Assembly (NCBI GenBank): GCA_023301545.1
Contig: JALZUI010000003.1
Coordinates: 1 to 14,523 of the forward strand
Source of the DNA: Akkermansiaceae bacterium
GTDB taxonomy: Bacteria > Verrucomicrobiota > Verrucomicrobiia > Verrucomicrobiales > Akkermansiaceae
Length of the DNA: 14,523 nucleotides
Reading direction: 5' to 3'
Notes under the pieces: generated by a model
Told to the model about the DNA's origin: nothing
Databases searched by the model: none
What the model saw: the letters and a program-made list of their open reading frames with translations, nothing else
Translations under genes and position numbers: made by a program
Shown: piece by piece, positions 1 to 7,018 of the stretch
How positions within the stretch are numbered: position 1 is the stretch's first letter
Layout of the letters: every line of letters begins with the position of its first letter

Positions 1-83
1 TAGTGCTTAATAGTCAAAAATTCACAATCTTCATCTTGAATCCAATGTTTTTGCAATAATTTAACGCAATCGGCGCTTATGCC

Positions 84-113
84 TTGACTGCTACATGGCC
101 TTAAAACTAAGAT
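84..113 (+). promoter_or_regulatory. Candidate sigma-70-type promoter for the gspF-gspG unit
   Basis: A -35-like TTGACT (84-89) is followed after 18 bases by a -10-like TAAGAT (108-113), about 30 bases before the gspF start codon. The -35 box matches five of six consensus bases and the -10 box four of six. The rest of the first 142 bases holds no open frame I can support, so this could also be an internal promoter of a longer secretion operon that begins to the left. Confidence 0.4.
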
Positions 114-142
114 AGATAACTTCTCTAACAACCAATTACTTC

Positions 143-1435
143 ATGGCTAACTTTCAATACACTGCTCTAGACGCTCGAGGACAAGAAACCTCAGGCACAA
201 TTGAAGCCGCTTCTGATGCTGAGGCGGTAGATGCACTTAAGCAACACGGGCTTTACCCGACCGCGGTCTCTGTGGCCAGTAATAAAGAGGTCGCTAAGGC
301 TAAGACTAAGAGCAAAAAAGAATCAGCCCAAAAAAGTAAGGGTGGAAGTACGAAAGGCGCTGGCAAAAAGATCCCGCCAAAGAATATCATGACTCACACT
401 AGGCAGCTCGCTACTCTTATTGGAGCAGGTCTGCCACTCATTCGGAGTCTCGAAGTTTTAGAAAGACAAGAGCCTAACGCGGCGCTTAAGAACACGGTAA
501 ACTCTATCGCAGACTCGGTCTCTAGCGGAACCACTTACTCTGAAGCGCTTTCTCAGCATCCGAAGGTTTTTAATAAGCTCTTCATCAACATGGTGAAAGC
601 GGGTGAGCTTGGTGGTGTTCTGGAGCTCGTCTTAGATCGTCTCGCTGAGTACATGGAGAAAGCTGACAAGCTGAAAAATAAAATCATGTCAGCAGCGACC
701 TATCCGGTGATCGTATTGATTCTCGCCGCTCTTATTCTCCTCTTCCTCATGATCGTGATCGTTCCTAAGTTCACCGCTATGTTTGCAGAGATGGGGTTAG
801 ACCTTAACCCATTTTCTAAATTTGTATTCACTACCTCGGACTTACTTATCAAGCCTGAGCTTTCACTCATCCCACCAGTGCCTAACGTTCTATTCTTGAT
901 CGTATTCGTAGTTTTATTTGGGATCATTTTCGTGGCTTGGAAAAAAACTGCAGGTGGCAAAAAAGTCTTTGATAAGGTGATCTTAAAAACACCTCTTCTA
1001 GGCGATATCAGCCTCAAAAGCTCTGTCTCACGATTTGCGAGAACCCTAGGTACGCTTGTGACATCGGGTGTGCCGATTCTCCAGGCCCTCAACATTACTC
1101 GTGAAACGACCGATAATGCGGTCGTCGCAAACGCTATCGGCGAAATCCACGATAATGTAAAAGAAGGGGAAAGCGTAACGCAGCCTATGCGTGCTACCGA
1201 GGTCTTCCCTGACATGGTTGTCAGTATGGTGGACGTAGGTGAAGAAACGGGTCAACTGCCGGACATGCTTCTGAAGGTTGCTGACGTTTACGAAGACGAA
1301 GTTGATAACGCTGTCACAGGTCTTACTGCTATTGTTGAGCCTCTTATGATTGTGTTCTTAGCACTGGTCGTAGGTTGTATTGTAATCGCCCTCTTCCTCC
1401 CAATGACACAAATCATTGAAGAACTGCAGAAGTAA
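143..1435 (+). CDS. gspF: Type II secretion / type IV pilus inner-membrane platform protein (GspF/PilC family)
   Basis: This 430-residue polytopic inner-membrane protein should form the assembly platform that links the secretion ATPase to the growing pseudopilus. The N-terminus (FQYTALDARGQETSGTIEA, from residue 4) is the typical small N-terminal domain of the family. Two T2SSF repeats follow, at about residues 83-210 and 294-420. Each has the family pattern of a helical cytoplasmic bundle (AGELGG near 153-158, GEETGQLP near 366-373) and a hydrophobic segment (188-208 and 400-420); a further membrane segment lies at 248-266. The linker at residues 48-80 is unusually basic, with 12 lysines in 33 residues. 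The ATG at 143 has no Shine-Dalgarno sequence but gives the expected N-terminus. A GspG-like pseudopilin follows after 40 bases, which supports a secretion role. No ATPase or secretin gene is visible, so type II secretion cannot be told from a type IV pilus with certainty. Confidence 0.93.
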   Translation: MANFQYTALDARGQETSGTIEAASDAEAVDALKQHGLYPTAVSVASNKEVAKAKTKSKKESAQKSKGGSTKGAGKKIPPKNIMTHTRQLATLIGAGLPLIRSLEVLERQEPNAALKNTVNSIADSVSSGTTYSEALSQHPKVFNKLFINMVKAGELGGVLELVLDRLAEYMEKADKLKNKIMSAATYPVIVLILAALILLFLMIVIVPKFTAMFAEMGLDLNPFSKFVFTTSDLLIKPELSLIPPVPNVLFLIVFVVLFGIIFVAWKKTAGGKKVFDKVILKTPLLGDISLKSSVSRFARTLGTLVTSGVPILQALNITRETTDNAVVANAIGEIHDNVKEGESVTQPMRATEVFPDMVVSMVDVGEETGQLPDMLLKVADVYEDEVDNAVTGLTAIVEPLMIVFLALVVGCIVIALFLPMTQIIEELQK

Positions 1436-1475
1436 GAACGGTTCAAAAGCCACAACGCGCCAACCCTCAAAAAAT

Positions 1476-1985
1476 ATGAAATCTACATATACCCAGCATC
1501 GAGGTTTTACCTTAGTCGAACTACTAGTAGTGATTGCCATCATCGCTACACTTTCAGGACTAAGTGGCGCGGCCTTCTTTGGCGCTAAAAAGGCCTCTGA
1601 TAAAAAGCAAAACTCTACCTTTATTAAGCAATTAGAGTCTAGTCTCGAAAGCTATAAATTAGACTTTGGCGCATACCCCGAGTCCGCCACCGACCAAACT
1701 GGATCGGAAAAGCTCTACGCCTGCCTTTTTGGAGGGGCTGATCCCGACGGAACAACTACTGATAGAGAAGGAGTAGATACCGTGTACGCGCCTTACCTAG
1801 ACGTGGATAGCCCAAAATCAGCAGCGCAGGACGATGGAGGTACGATTAGTATACTAGATCCCTACGATAGGCCTTATTTGTACCTTGATAGAGCGAGCAA
1901 CCCGACGACCAATAATCCAGACTTCGACCTTTGGAGCCAAGGACCTAAATTGGACGAAACGTTCGAGGATGTTAACAATTGGTAG
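1476..1985 (+). CDS. gspG: GspG-like major pseudopilin with class III signal peptide
   Basis: This is a 169-residue prepilin-like protein. The N-terminus MKSTYTQHRG / FTLVELLVVIAIIATL has a short basic leader, the prepilin peptidase cleavage site between G10 and F11, Glu at mature position +5, and the hydrophobic helix by which subunits sit in the membrane and stack in the filament. The C-terminal part has the GspG-like patterns DPYDRPYLYL and DFDLWSQGPK. The frame is open from an upstream ATG at 1416, but that start overlaps the end of gspF and would bury the prepilin leader behind 20 extra residues, so the ATG at 1476 is preferred. It lies 40 bases after gspF and is followed by a strong terminator, so the two are probably co-transcribed. 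It could be another pseudopilin of the same superfamily; GspG is the best guess from the C-terminal motif. Confidence 0.85.
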   Translation: MKSTYTQHRGFTLVELLVVIAIIATLSGLSGAAFFGAKKASDKKQNSTFIKQLESSLESYKLDFGAYPESATDQTGSEKLYACLFGGADPDGTTTDREGVDTVYAPYLDVDSPKSAAQDDGGTISILDPYDRPYLYLDRASNPTTNNPDFDLWSQGPKLDETFEDVNNW

Positions 1986-1997
1986 TTTGACCTTAGA

Positions 1998-2021
1998 GCC
2001 TCTCATCTGAGAGGCTTTTTT
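1998..2021 (+). terminator. Intrinsic terminator after gspG
   Basis: Arms GCCTCTCA (1998-2005) and TGAGAGGC (2008-2015) are perfectly complementary and are followed at once by six T residues (2016-2021). The hairpin begins 12 bases after the gspG stop codon and closes the gspF-gspG transcription unit. Confidence 0.92.
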
Positions 2022-2034
2022 GTAGCTTAAGGCG

Positions 2035-2055
2035 AGCTCCTCCTTAGAGCTTTTT
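2035..2055 (+). terminator. Possible weak second terminator hairpin
   Basis: AGCTC (2035-2039) can pair with GAGCT (2047-2051), leaving a seven-base loop, and the stem runs into a short T stretch (2051-2055). It sits just after the strong terminator and may act as a backup. The stem is only five base pairs, so it may be chance. Confidence 0.25.
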
Positions 2056-2129
2056 CCTGCTTCATACAGAATTTCAGGACTCTTCTTGACCCATACGCAT
2101 CTTTATTCTTAGCTACACGTCTCTTAGCG

Positions 2130-2159
2130 TCGAGTATTCGGAGGCTGAGCCTATATAAT
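2130..2159 (+). promoter_or_regulatory. Candidate promoter of the tig-clpP-clpX unit
   Basis: A perfect -10 hexamer TATAAT lies at 2154-2159. The best -35 at 18-base spacing is the weak TCGAGT (2130-2135). Transcription would begin near 2166 and leave a leader of about 40 bases. A second, weaker option is TTGACC (2086-2091) with TAGCTA (2110-2115). Because the gspG terminator lies upstream, a promoter in this 221-base gap is expected. Confidence 0.5.
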
Positions 2160-2161
2160 TA

Positions 2162-2176
2162 CGAGGCAATCCCTCG
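2162..2176 (+). other. Small stem-loop at the predicted 5' end of the tig mRNA
   Basis: CGAGG (2162-2166) pairs perfectly with CCTCG (2172-2176) around a five-base loop, just downstream of the TATAAT box. It would sit at or just before the 5' end of the tig transcript. It might protect the message or influence initiation, or be chance; nothing beyond the pairing supports a function. Confidence 0.3.
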
Positions 2177-2206
2177 CCGAATCTCAACTAATACATTCTA
2201 ATTCCT

Positions 2207-3523
2207 ATGAACGCCACTGTTGTAAAACACCCAAAATGTCTCACTGACATCTCTGTTACCTTCCCTGCGGAGGAAGTTACTAAAGAAACCGCTTCTATTA
2301 CTAACGCTTATTCTACGAAAGCTCAGATTCCTGGATTCCGCCCGGGTAAAGCTCCTAAGCGCGTTATCGAAAAACGATACGGCAAGGAAATCGAAGGCGA
2401 GTTGGAACACAACTTCCTTAATAAAGTTCTACAACACACGGTTAAAGAAGAGGGCATCAACTTCCTTAATATTAAAGACCAGAACTGCACTCACGAAGAA
2501 AACGGTGACCTGGCGGTTAAAGTTTCTGTTATCGTTGCTCCTGACTTTGAATTGCCAGAGTACAAGAACGTAGCAATTACAGCTCCTAAAATGGAAGTTA
2601 CTGATGAGGTCCTAGAAAATGAGATCCTCAACATCAGACGCCAACAAGCGCAATACCCTACCAAAGAAGAAGGCGGAGTAGAGCAAGATGACATCGCTGT
2701 TATTTCCTACACCTCTACTTTTGATGGGAAGCCTAGTGCAGAGAGTTTTGAGGAAAGCCTCGCTCCGTATGATGCTCAGGAAGACTACTGGATCAAAGCT
2801 GGCGGAGATCACTTTCTCCCTGGTTTCTCAGAGAACCTTATTAGCATGGTTGTAGGAAGTGAAAAAGTGATCGCTCACACCTTTGCGGACGATTTTGCTC
2901 TCGAAGCACTGCGTGGAAAAACTCTCGATTACACCGTAACGGTTAAGGAAATCAAAGCTGAAGAGCTCGAAAGCGAAGAAGAACTCGCCAAGAAGATGCT
3001 CGGTGAAGAAGGTACAGTCGAAGCCTTCCGTGAGCAGGTGAAAAGCTATGTTGAAGGACAGCAGGCAAAATCACTACAAGACATCAAATCCAGTGCGATC
3101 CTAGAGAAAATCGGTGAAGGGCTAGAGTTTGAAGTTCCAGAGGATTACCTCGCTTCAGAAAAGCAGAGCCAAGCTAACGGTCTCATCCAACAAGCAATGA
3201 GCTACGGTATGGGCGAAGAGGAAGTTGCCAAAATGCAGGAAAATATCCTAGAAACGGCTACTGCGAACGCTGAGAAATCACTCAAAAACCACTTCCTCCT
3301 GCAGAAAATTGCTGAGGAAGAGAAGATGGAAGTTACCTCTGAAGAAATCATGCAAAAGGTAGCTATGCAGGCTTACCAGAGCGGGCAAGACCCACAAAAA
3401 GCGATTAAGGAACTTCAGAAGTCAGGCAATGATTACCAAGTCCGTCAATCGATCCTAATGGATAAAGTCGTTGCGTTTTTAGTAGAAGAGGCTGATATTA
3501 CAGAAGAAACAGAACAGAAGTAA
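2207..3523 (+). CDS. tig: Trigger factor, ribosome-associated chaperone and peptidyl-prolyl isomerase
   Basis: Trigger factor binds at the ribosome exit tunnel and shields nascent chains. The 438-residue length is normal for the family. The N-terminal ribosome-binding domain carries the diagnostic loop GFRPGKAP at residues 43-50. An FKBP-type isomerase domain covers about 160-250 (DDIAVISYTSTFDGKP, then GDHFLPGFSENLISMVVGSE). The rest is the long, charged, helical C-terminal chaperone region, ending in an acidic tail. The ATG at 2207 gives a standard N-terminus; no Shine-Dalgarno sequence precedes it. The stop codon lies three bases before clpP, so tig and clpP are very likely translated from one message. 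The tig-clpP-clpX order is a widely conserved arrangement, which adds support. Confidence 0.97.
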   Translation: MNATVVKHPKCLTDISVTFPAEEVTKETASITNAYSTKAQIPGFRPGKAPKRVIEKRYGKEIEGELEHNFLNKVLQHTVKEEGINFLNIKDQNCTHEENGDLAVKVSVIVAPDFELPEYKNVAITAPKMEVTDEVLENEILNIRRQQAQYPTKEEGGVEQDDIAVISYTSTFDGKPSAESFEESLAPYDAQEDYWIKAGGDHFLPGFSENLISMVVGSEKVIAHTFADDFALEALRGKTLDYTVTVKEIKAEELESEEELAKKMLGEEGTVEAFREQVKSYVEGQQAKSLQDIKSSAILEKIGEGLEFEVPEDYLASEKQSQANGLIQQAMSYGMGEEEVAKMQENILETATANAEKSLKNHFLLQKIAEEEKMEVTSEEIMQKVAMQAYQSGQDPQKAIKELQKSGNDYQVRQSILMDKVVAFLVEEADITEETEQK

Positions 3524-3526
3524 TCC

Positions 3527-4189
3527 ATGATACAATATCCTCACCAATCCCCAACTGCAGGCTCCGCTGAAGTTAAGAACAATTACTTCATCCCTACTGT
3601 CATCGAAAACGATGGCCGTGGTGAACGTGGCTATGACATTTACTCGCGTCTCCTTAAAGATCGCATTATCTTCATCGGTACAGGTATCGATGATGGCGTA
3701 GCGAACTCTGTAATCGCGCAAATGCTCTTCCTCCAGATGCAGGATCCTAAAAAGGATATTCACATCTACATCAATTCTCCTGGTGGTTCCGTTACTGCGG
3801 GCTTAGCGATTTACGACACGATGCAATTTATCACCTGTGAGGTGAATACCTACTGTATCGGAATCTGTGCTTCTATGGGCGCGGTTTTACTCACGGCAGG
3901 GACCAAAGGGAAGCGCTTCTGCCTTCCAAACTCTCACGTCATGATCCACCAGGTTTCTGGAGGTGCTTCTGGTACCGCTATGGACGTGGAACGTACCGTT
4001 GGCTTCATGTACGACCTTAACGACCGCCTTCACGGCATCATTGCTCACCATACTGGCAAAGATAAGGAAGAGCTCATTAACGATGCCGCACGTGACAACT
4101 ACATGTCCGCTCCTGAAGCGGCCAAGTATGGACTGGTCGATAAAGTATTAGAGATCAACAACCTCCCTACTCCGGATAAAGCGAAGTAG
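3527..4189 (+). CDS. clpP: ATP-dependent Clp protease proteolytic subunit ClpP
   Basis: ClpP is the serine peptidase that forms the tetradecameric degradation chamber capped by ClpX. In this 220-residue protein the catalytic triad is visible: Ser116 in CASMGA, His141 in MIHQ, and Asp190 in RDNYMSAPEAAKYGLVD. The oxyanion-loop pattern INSPGGSVTAGLAIYDTM is at 82-99. The sequence near the active site is cysteine-rich for the family (Cys104, 110, 114, 132), with CIGICASMG where CVGQAASMG is more usual. The N-terminus (residues 1-35) is longer than mature E. coli ClpP and may include a propeptide. The gene begins three bases after the tig stop, with clpX 32 bases further on. Identity is secure; whether the N-terminus is processed is not visible. 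Confidence 0.98.
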   Translation: MIQYPHQSPTAGSAEVKNNYFIPTVIENDGRGERGYDIYSRLLKDRIIFIGTGIDDGVANSVIAQMLFLQMQDPKKDIHIYINSPGGSVTAGLAIYDTMQFITCEVNTYCIGICASMGAVLLTAGTKGKRFCLPNSHVMIHQVSGGASGTAMDVERTVGFMYDLNDRLHGIIAHHTGKDKEELINDAARDNYMSAPEAAKYGLVDKVLEINNLPTPDKAK

Positions 4190-4221
4190 GCACGGGCTTT
4201 AGACCTCATTATCTCCTTCTT

Positions 4222-5502
4222 ATGGCAAAACCTTCTAATCTAACGATGTGTTCCTTCTGTGGCAAAAGCCACTCTGAGGTACGCAAGCTCATTGCAGGGC
4301 CTGGCGTCTACATTTGTAACGAATGTATTTCTGTCTGCTCTAGCATCATTGATAAAGAGTTCAAAGATAAGGACGAGGTCGCCAATCCTAATCTCAGTGT
4401 CGAGGAGCATGAAGTGCAAGACTTCAAGCCGATTGAGATTTTCGAGAAATTAAATGAGCACGTTATTGGTCAAGATACGGCTAAAAAAGTTCTCTCAGTT
4501 GCCGTTCATAATCACTACAAAAGGATTTTTGAAGACTCCTCTAACGTCCCTAAAGAGCTCCGTGATGTTGAGCTAGAGAAGTCAAACATTCTCCTCTTGG
4601 GTCCTACAGGATCGGGTAAAACGCTTTTGGCTAAGAGCCTGGCGCGTGTGCTGGACGTTCCTTTTGCGATCGTAGATGCGACCACTCTGACCGAAGCAGG
4701 TTATGTAGGGGAAGACGTTGAAAACATCATTCTGCGCCTTCTCCAAGCGTGTGACTTTGATGTCGAAAAGGCCGAGCGCGGAATCATCTATGTTGATGAA
4801 ATCGATAAAATCGGCCGCAAAACCGAAAATGTTTCAATTACGAGAGACGTTTCTGGAGAAGGGGTGCAACAGGCGCTTCTCAAAATCCTAGAGGGAACAG
4901 TCTGTAACGTGCCACCTCAAGGTGGGCGTAAGCACCCTCAGCAGGAATACATCCAAGTTGACACCAGCAAGATTCTTTTCCTCTGTGGAGGAGCCTTCGT
5001 TGGGATTGAAGAAATCATTCGCCGCCGCGTGGGACAAGGCAGCCTAGGCTTCCAAAACGTCGAGGCCAATAAAAGCAATGCAGAGCTAGAAGACTTTGCC
5101 CTCATGGGGAAAGTACAGTCTGGAGACCTAATGCACTTTGGCCTTATTCCTGAGTTCATCGGTCGTCTTCCAGTGATCACCTCTCTCAATAAGCTAGGCC
5201 AAGATGAGTTAGTGCACATCCTCACTAAACCGAAGAATGCGATCCTCAAGCAGTACCAAAAACAACTGGCGCTTGATGATGTCGAACTAGAGGTTACTCC
5301 TAAAGCTCTAGAGGCCTTAGCTAAGCTTGCTATTGATCGCGGCACAGGCGCTCGCGCCCTTCGTTCACTCTTTGAGGAGATGATGCTAGAGGTCATGTTT
5401 GATATTCCCTCAGACGAGGCTGCTACTAAAATCGTGATCGATGAAAACGTAGTGAATAGCGAAACGAAACCAAAGGTAATTAGAGACACCGAGGCCGCTT
5501 AA
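4222..5502 (+). CDS. clpX: ATP-dependent Clp protease ATP-binding subunit ClpX
   Basis: ClpX is the hexameric AAA+ unfoldase that recognises tagged substrates and threads them into ClpP. The 426-residue protein is full length. The N-terminal zinc-binding domain has Cys10, Cys13, Cys32 and Cys35. The AAA+ module shows Walker A GPTGSGKT (127-134), pore loop GYVGE (160-164), Walker B IIYVDEID (188-195), the RKH substrate loop (GRKHPQ, 235-240), the arginine-finger region PEFIGRLP (310-317) and the sensor-2 box GTGARALRS (375-383). The ClpP-docking loop, IGF in E. coli, is LGF here (275-277), a conservative change. The ATG at 4222 gives the usual N-terminus and follows a C/T-rich stretch rather than a Shine-Dalgarno site. 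It is the last gene of the cluster. The T-run at 5533-5539 downstream lacks a clear stem. Confidence 0.98.
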   Translation: MAKPSNLTMCSFCGKSHSEVRKLIAGPGVYICNECISVCSSIIDKEFKDKDEVANPNLSVEEHEVQDFKPIEIFEKLNEHVIGQDTAKKVLSVAVHNHYKRIFEDSSNVPKELRDVELEKSNILLLGPTGSGKTLLAKSLARVLDVPFAIVDATTLTEAGYVGEDVENIILRLLQACDFDVEKAERGIIYVDEIDKIGRKTENVSITRDVSGEGVQQALLKILEGTVCNVPPQGGRKHPQQEYIQVDTSKILFLCGGAFVGIEEIIRRRVGQGSLGFQNVEANKSNAELEDFALMGKVQSGDLMHFGLIPEFIGRLPVITSLNKLGQDELVHILTKPKNAILKQYQKQLALDDVELEVTPKALEALAKLAIDRGTGARALRSLFEEMMLEVMFDIPSDEAATKIVIDENVVNSETKPKVIRDTEAA

Positions 5503-5565
5503 TTGAGTGCTTTACAGGACGCGTCGAAGAGGTTTTTTTGTGCTCTAGCATGCGGAATATTGAAT

Positions 5566-5586
5566 TGAGAACGAAATTTCTTCTCA
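5566..5586. promoter_or_regulatory. Near-perfect inverted repeat upstream of the YqjDEK-like module
   Basis: TGAGAA (5566-5571) and TTCTCA (5581-5586) are perfect inverted copies. The bases between them extend the symmetry through GAAA/TTTC (5573-5580), with only C5572 unpaired, so almost the whole 21 bases are palindromic. It lies about 30 bases before the start codon at 5616. This is a reasonable shape for a repressor or activator site, or for a leader hairpin. I could not identify a convincing -35/-10 pair to place it relative to a promoter. Confidence 0.35.
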
Positions 5587-5615
5587 TTTCCTCTTAATTT
5601 TCCTAGCATTATCAT

Positions 5616-5975
5616 ATGAGTGAAAATGTAACCTCAATCGACAAAGCCCAATCGGACAGTTCTAGAGTCATGGAACGCGCTAACGAACTTCGCCAAGCCG
5701 CTGCAGAGCGAGGCCAGGTTCTTCGTGATTCAGTATCGGCCCAGGCAGAAGAACTGAAGGCTACTACTGCGACAAAAGTAGACGAATTTAAGGAGGTTTC
5801 TACCGCACGCGGTGAGCAAGTTAAGGAACAGGCTATCGACCAACTGGAGGCTACTAAAGAGAAGCTCAGTGAAACGAAGGCAGAGGTCGAAAACTTCATT
5901 CTTGAAAAACCAAGAGAAGCGGCTGCGATTGCCTTTGGCACGGGTCTTCTTCTCGGACTCATCTTCCGCCGCTAG
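5616..5975 (+). CDS. YqjD/ElaB-like (DUF883) tail-anchored membrane protein
   Basis: This is a 119-residue protein. Residues 15-95 are charged, rich in Ala, Glu and Lys, almost free of Gly and Pro, and probably one long helix or coiled coil. The C-terminus has the family hallmark: a charged EKPREA turn at 97-102, a short glycine-containing membrane helix AAIAFGTGLLLGLIF (103-117) and a terminal RR pair. E. coli YqjD and ElaB are C-terminally anchored inner-membrane proteins reported to associate with ribosomes in stationary phase, and the same topology is likely here. A YqjE-like gene starts 33 bases downstream, which matches the enterobacterial yqjD-yqjE order. No Shine-Dalgarno precedes the ATG. 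Late-embryogenesis-abundant-like helical proteins look similar, but the C-terminal anchor favours DUF883. The cellular role is not settled in the family. Confidence 0.8.
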   Translation: MSENVTSIDKAQSDSSRVMERANELRQAAAERGQVLRDSVSAQAEELKATTATKVDEFKEVSTARGEQVKEQAIDQLEATKEKLSETKAEVENFILEKPREAAAIAFGTGLLLGLIFRR

Positions 5976-6008
5976 TCTTTCTCCCTAGTCTTAGTCTCAA
6001 AAGTCCTC

Positions 6009-6443
6009 ATGAAGATTCAGGAAACAGTCACTGGAGCCCTTCAAGACGTGGCTTCGATCAAACAAGAAGTGCAAGAGCTGGCTAATATCCGCGCTGAGCT
6101 TCTCCGTGTCGAAGCGGCAGAATATGGGGGCTATCTCAAGAAGAAAATGATTACCCTAGCGGGTCTTCTACTGACTGGTTTTTTCTTTCTTTGTGTCCTA
6201 ATTATGGCGCTCATCGGAGCCCTCGGCACGTGGCTTAAGAGCTCTTTGCCTGAATCACTTCAACCCTACAGCTGGCAACTCGTCGCTAGTGGGGCCTCGC
6301 TTCTTTTCCTCATTGTCGTCCTTATCTGCTTGGCCAAGCTCAAGCGTAAGCCGGCTTCCCGTCCTTTCTCTCACTCGCTCCAAGAACTGCAAAACGACAG
6401 CACATGGCTAAAAACTCTCACACAGAACGAAAAGAGCAACTGA
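6009..6443 (+). CDS. YqjE-like membrane protein (phage holin superfamily III, Phage_holin_3_6)
   Basis: This is a 144-residue inner-membrane protein. An amphipathic N-terminal helix (about 1-45, rich in Glu, Leu and Ala) is followed by two membrane segments at about 48-72 and 88-109 and a basic KLKRKP stretch. The tail has the family's typical pattern of Phe, Ser, Glu-Leu and Asp-x-x-Trp-Leu-Lys (FSHSLQELQNDSTWLK, 120-135). The family is named for holin similarity, but its chromosomal members next to yqjD-type genes are not phage genes, and no phage gene is nearby. The next gene begins within its last 40 bases in another frame, so the two are likely translated from one message. E. coli has the same order, yqjD-yqjE-yqjK. 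The family call is firm; the function is unknown. Confidence 0.8.
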   Translation: MKIQETVTGALQDVASIKQEVQELANIRAELLRVEAAEYGGYLKKKMITLAGLLLTGFFFLCVLIMALIGALGTWLKSSLPESLQPYSWQLVASGASLLFLIVVLICLAKLKRKPASRPFSHSLQELQNDSTWLKTLTQNEKSN

Positions 6444-6952
6444 TCTCCTCTCTCAAACAAAAGAGAGTCGCCATCAGTCAAAGCACCAACCACCTCCAAG
6501 CGTCGGTTGCGCGTCCTGTTAAGGGCCGTCAAATTCAAGCGATTCCCGCTATTGAAGTCGCCCAGCAAGAAGAGAACCAAGTGAAATCTGCGAGCGGGCT
6601 GGCATCCTTTCCAGCCTTACAACAGCTTATTGATCTTGCGACTGATAAGTTTCCCGCCTTGGGGTCACTCGAAAAAACGGTCAAGCTCCGTAATGCCCTC
6701 GCGCAAAAACTTCCCAGCAAAAAAGTGGTCAAACCAGTTCTTCTCGGATTAGGAGCCTCCTTCATTGTTATAAGCCTTCTTAAGGCGAAGAAAAAGAATA
6801 AGGTAAAGGTCAAAAAGGAAGAAGCAGATATCCTACAACGAGCCACGAAACCAGCAGCGGCCCTTCTCATCTTAAAAACGCTTCTAACAATCAGCCAACC
6901 TGCCCTCAAACACGTAGTAACGAGCGAGGTTAAAAAGCGAGTAGGAAAATAA
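6404..6952 (+). CDS. Basic single-span membrane protein, possible divergent YqjK-like partner
   Basis: This is a 182-residue, strongly basic protein. The first 40 residues are a charged helix (ERKEQLISSLKQKRVAISQS, 8-27) with the same spacing of Arg/Lys, Gln-Leu and Leu-Ser as the start of E. coli YqjK. The middle (60-105) is a Leu/Ala/Lys-rich region. A hydrophobic span at about 109-127 (VKPVLLGLGASFIVISLLK) is followed at once by a lysine cluster (KAKKKNKVKVKKEE, 127-140), so the C-terminus is probably cytoplasmic. The only methionine is the initiator, which fixes the ATG start at 6404 even though it overlaps the YqjE-like gene by 40 bases. The position after YqjD- and YqjE-like genes is the strongest argument for a YqjK relationship. 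It is longer than YqjK (about 100 residues), and the homology is a suggestion from memory of the pattern, not a search result. Confidence 0.6.
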   Translation: MAKNSHTERKEQLISSLKQKRVAISQSTNHLQASVARPVKGRQIQAIPAIEVAQQEENQVKSASGLASFPALQQLIDLATDKFPALGSLEKTVKLRNALAQKLPSKKVVKPVLLGLGASFIVISLLKAKKKNKVKVKKEEADILQRATKPAAALLILKTLLTISQPALKHVVTSEVKKRVGK

Positions 6953-7018
6953 TACCCTGAAACCAATCTGCGTCCATCTACGGGGAACCAGTACAGAAGA
7001 ACCAAAAAAATCTTGCTC

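Noticed and set aside
1416..1475. Upstream ATG for the GspG-like gene
   Set aside because: It would add 20 basic residues in front of a normal prepilin leader and overlap gspF; the ATG at 1476 places the cleavage site correctly.
4938..5489. Long open frame of 183 codons on the minus strand
   Set aside because: It lies wholly inside clpX on the other strand, is serine-rich and has no family pattern; it is a shadow of the clpX coding sequence.
5518..5539. Terminator after clpX
   Set aside because: There is a seven-T run (5533-5539) and a small GACGCGTC palindrome, but the palindrome has no loop and is separated from the T-run, so no proper terminator stem can be drawn.
6009..6443. Holin-superfamily protein as a sign of a prophage
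   Set aside because: No phage structural, lysis, integrase or attachment-site sequence is nearby, and the YqjD-like neighbour fits a chromosomal YqjDE-type module.
6535..7005. 156-codon open frame on the minus strand
   Set aside because: It is antisense to the YqjK-like gene; its composition (Phe/Arg/Leu runs) mirrors the lysine-rich sense strand and no motif is seen.
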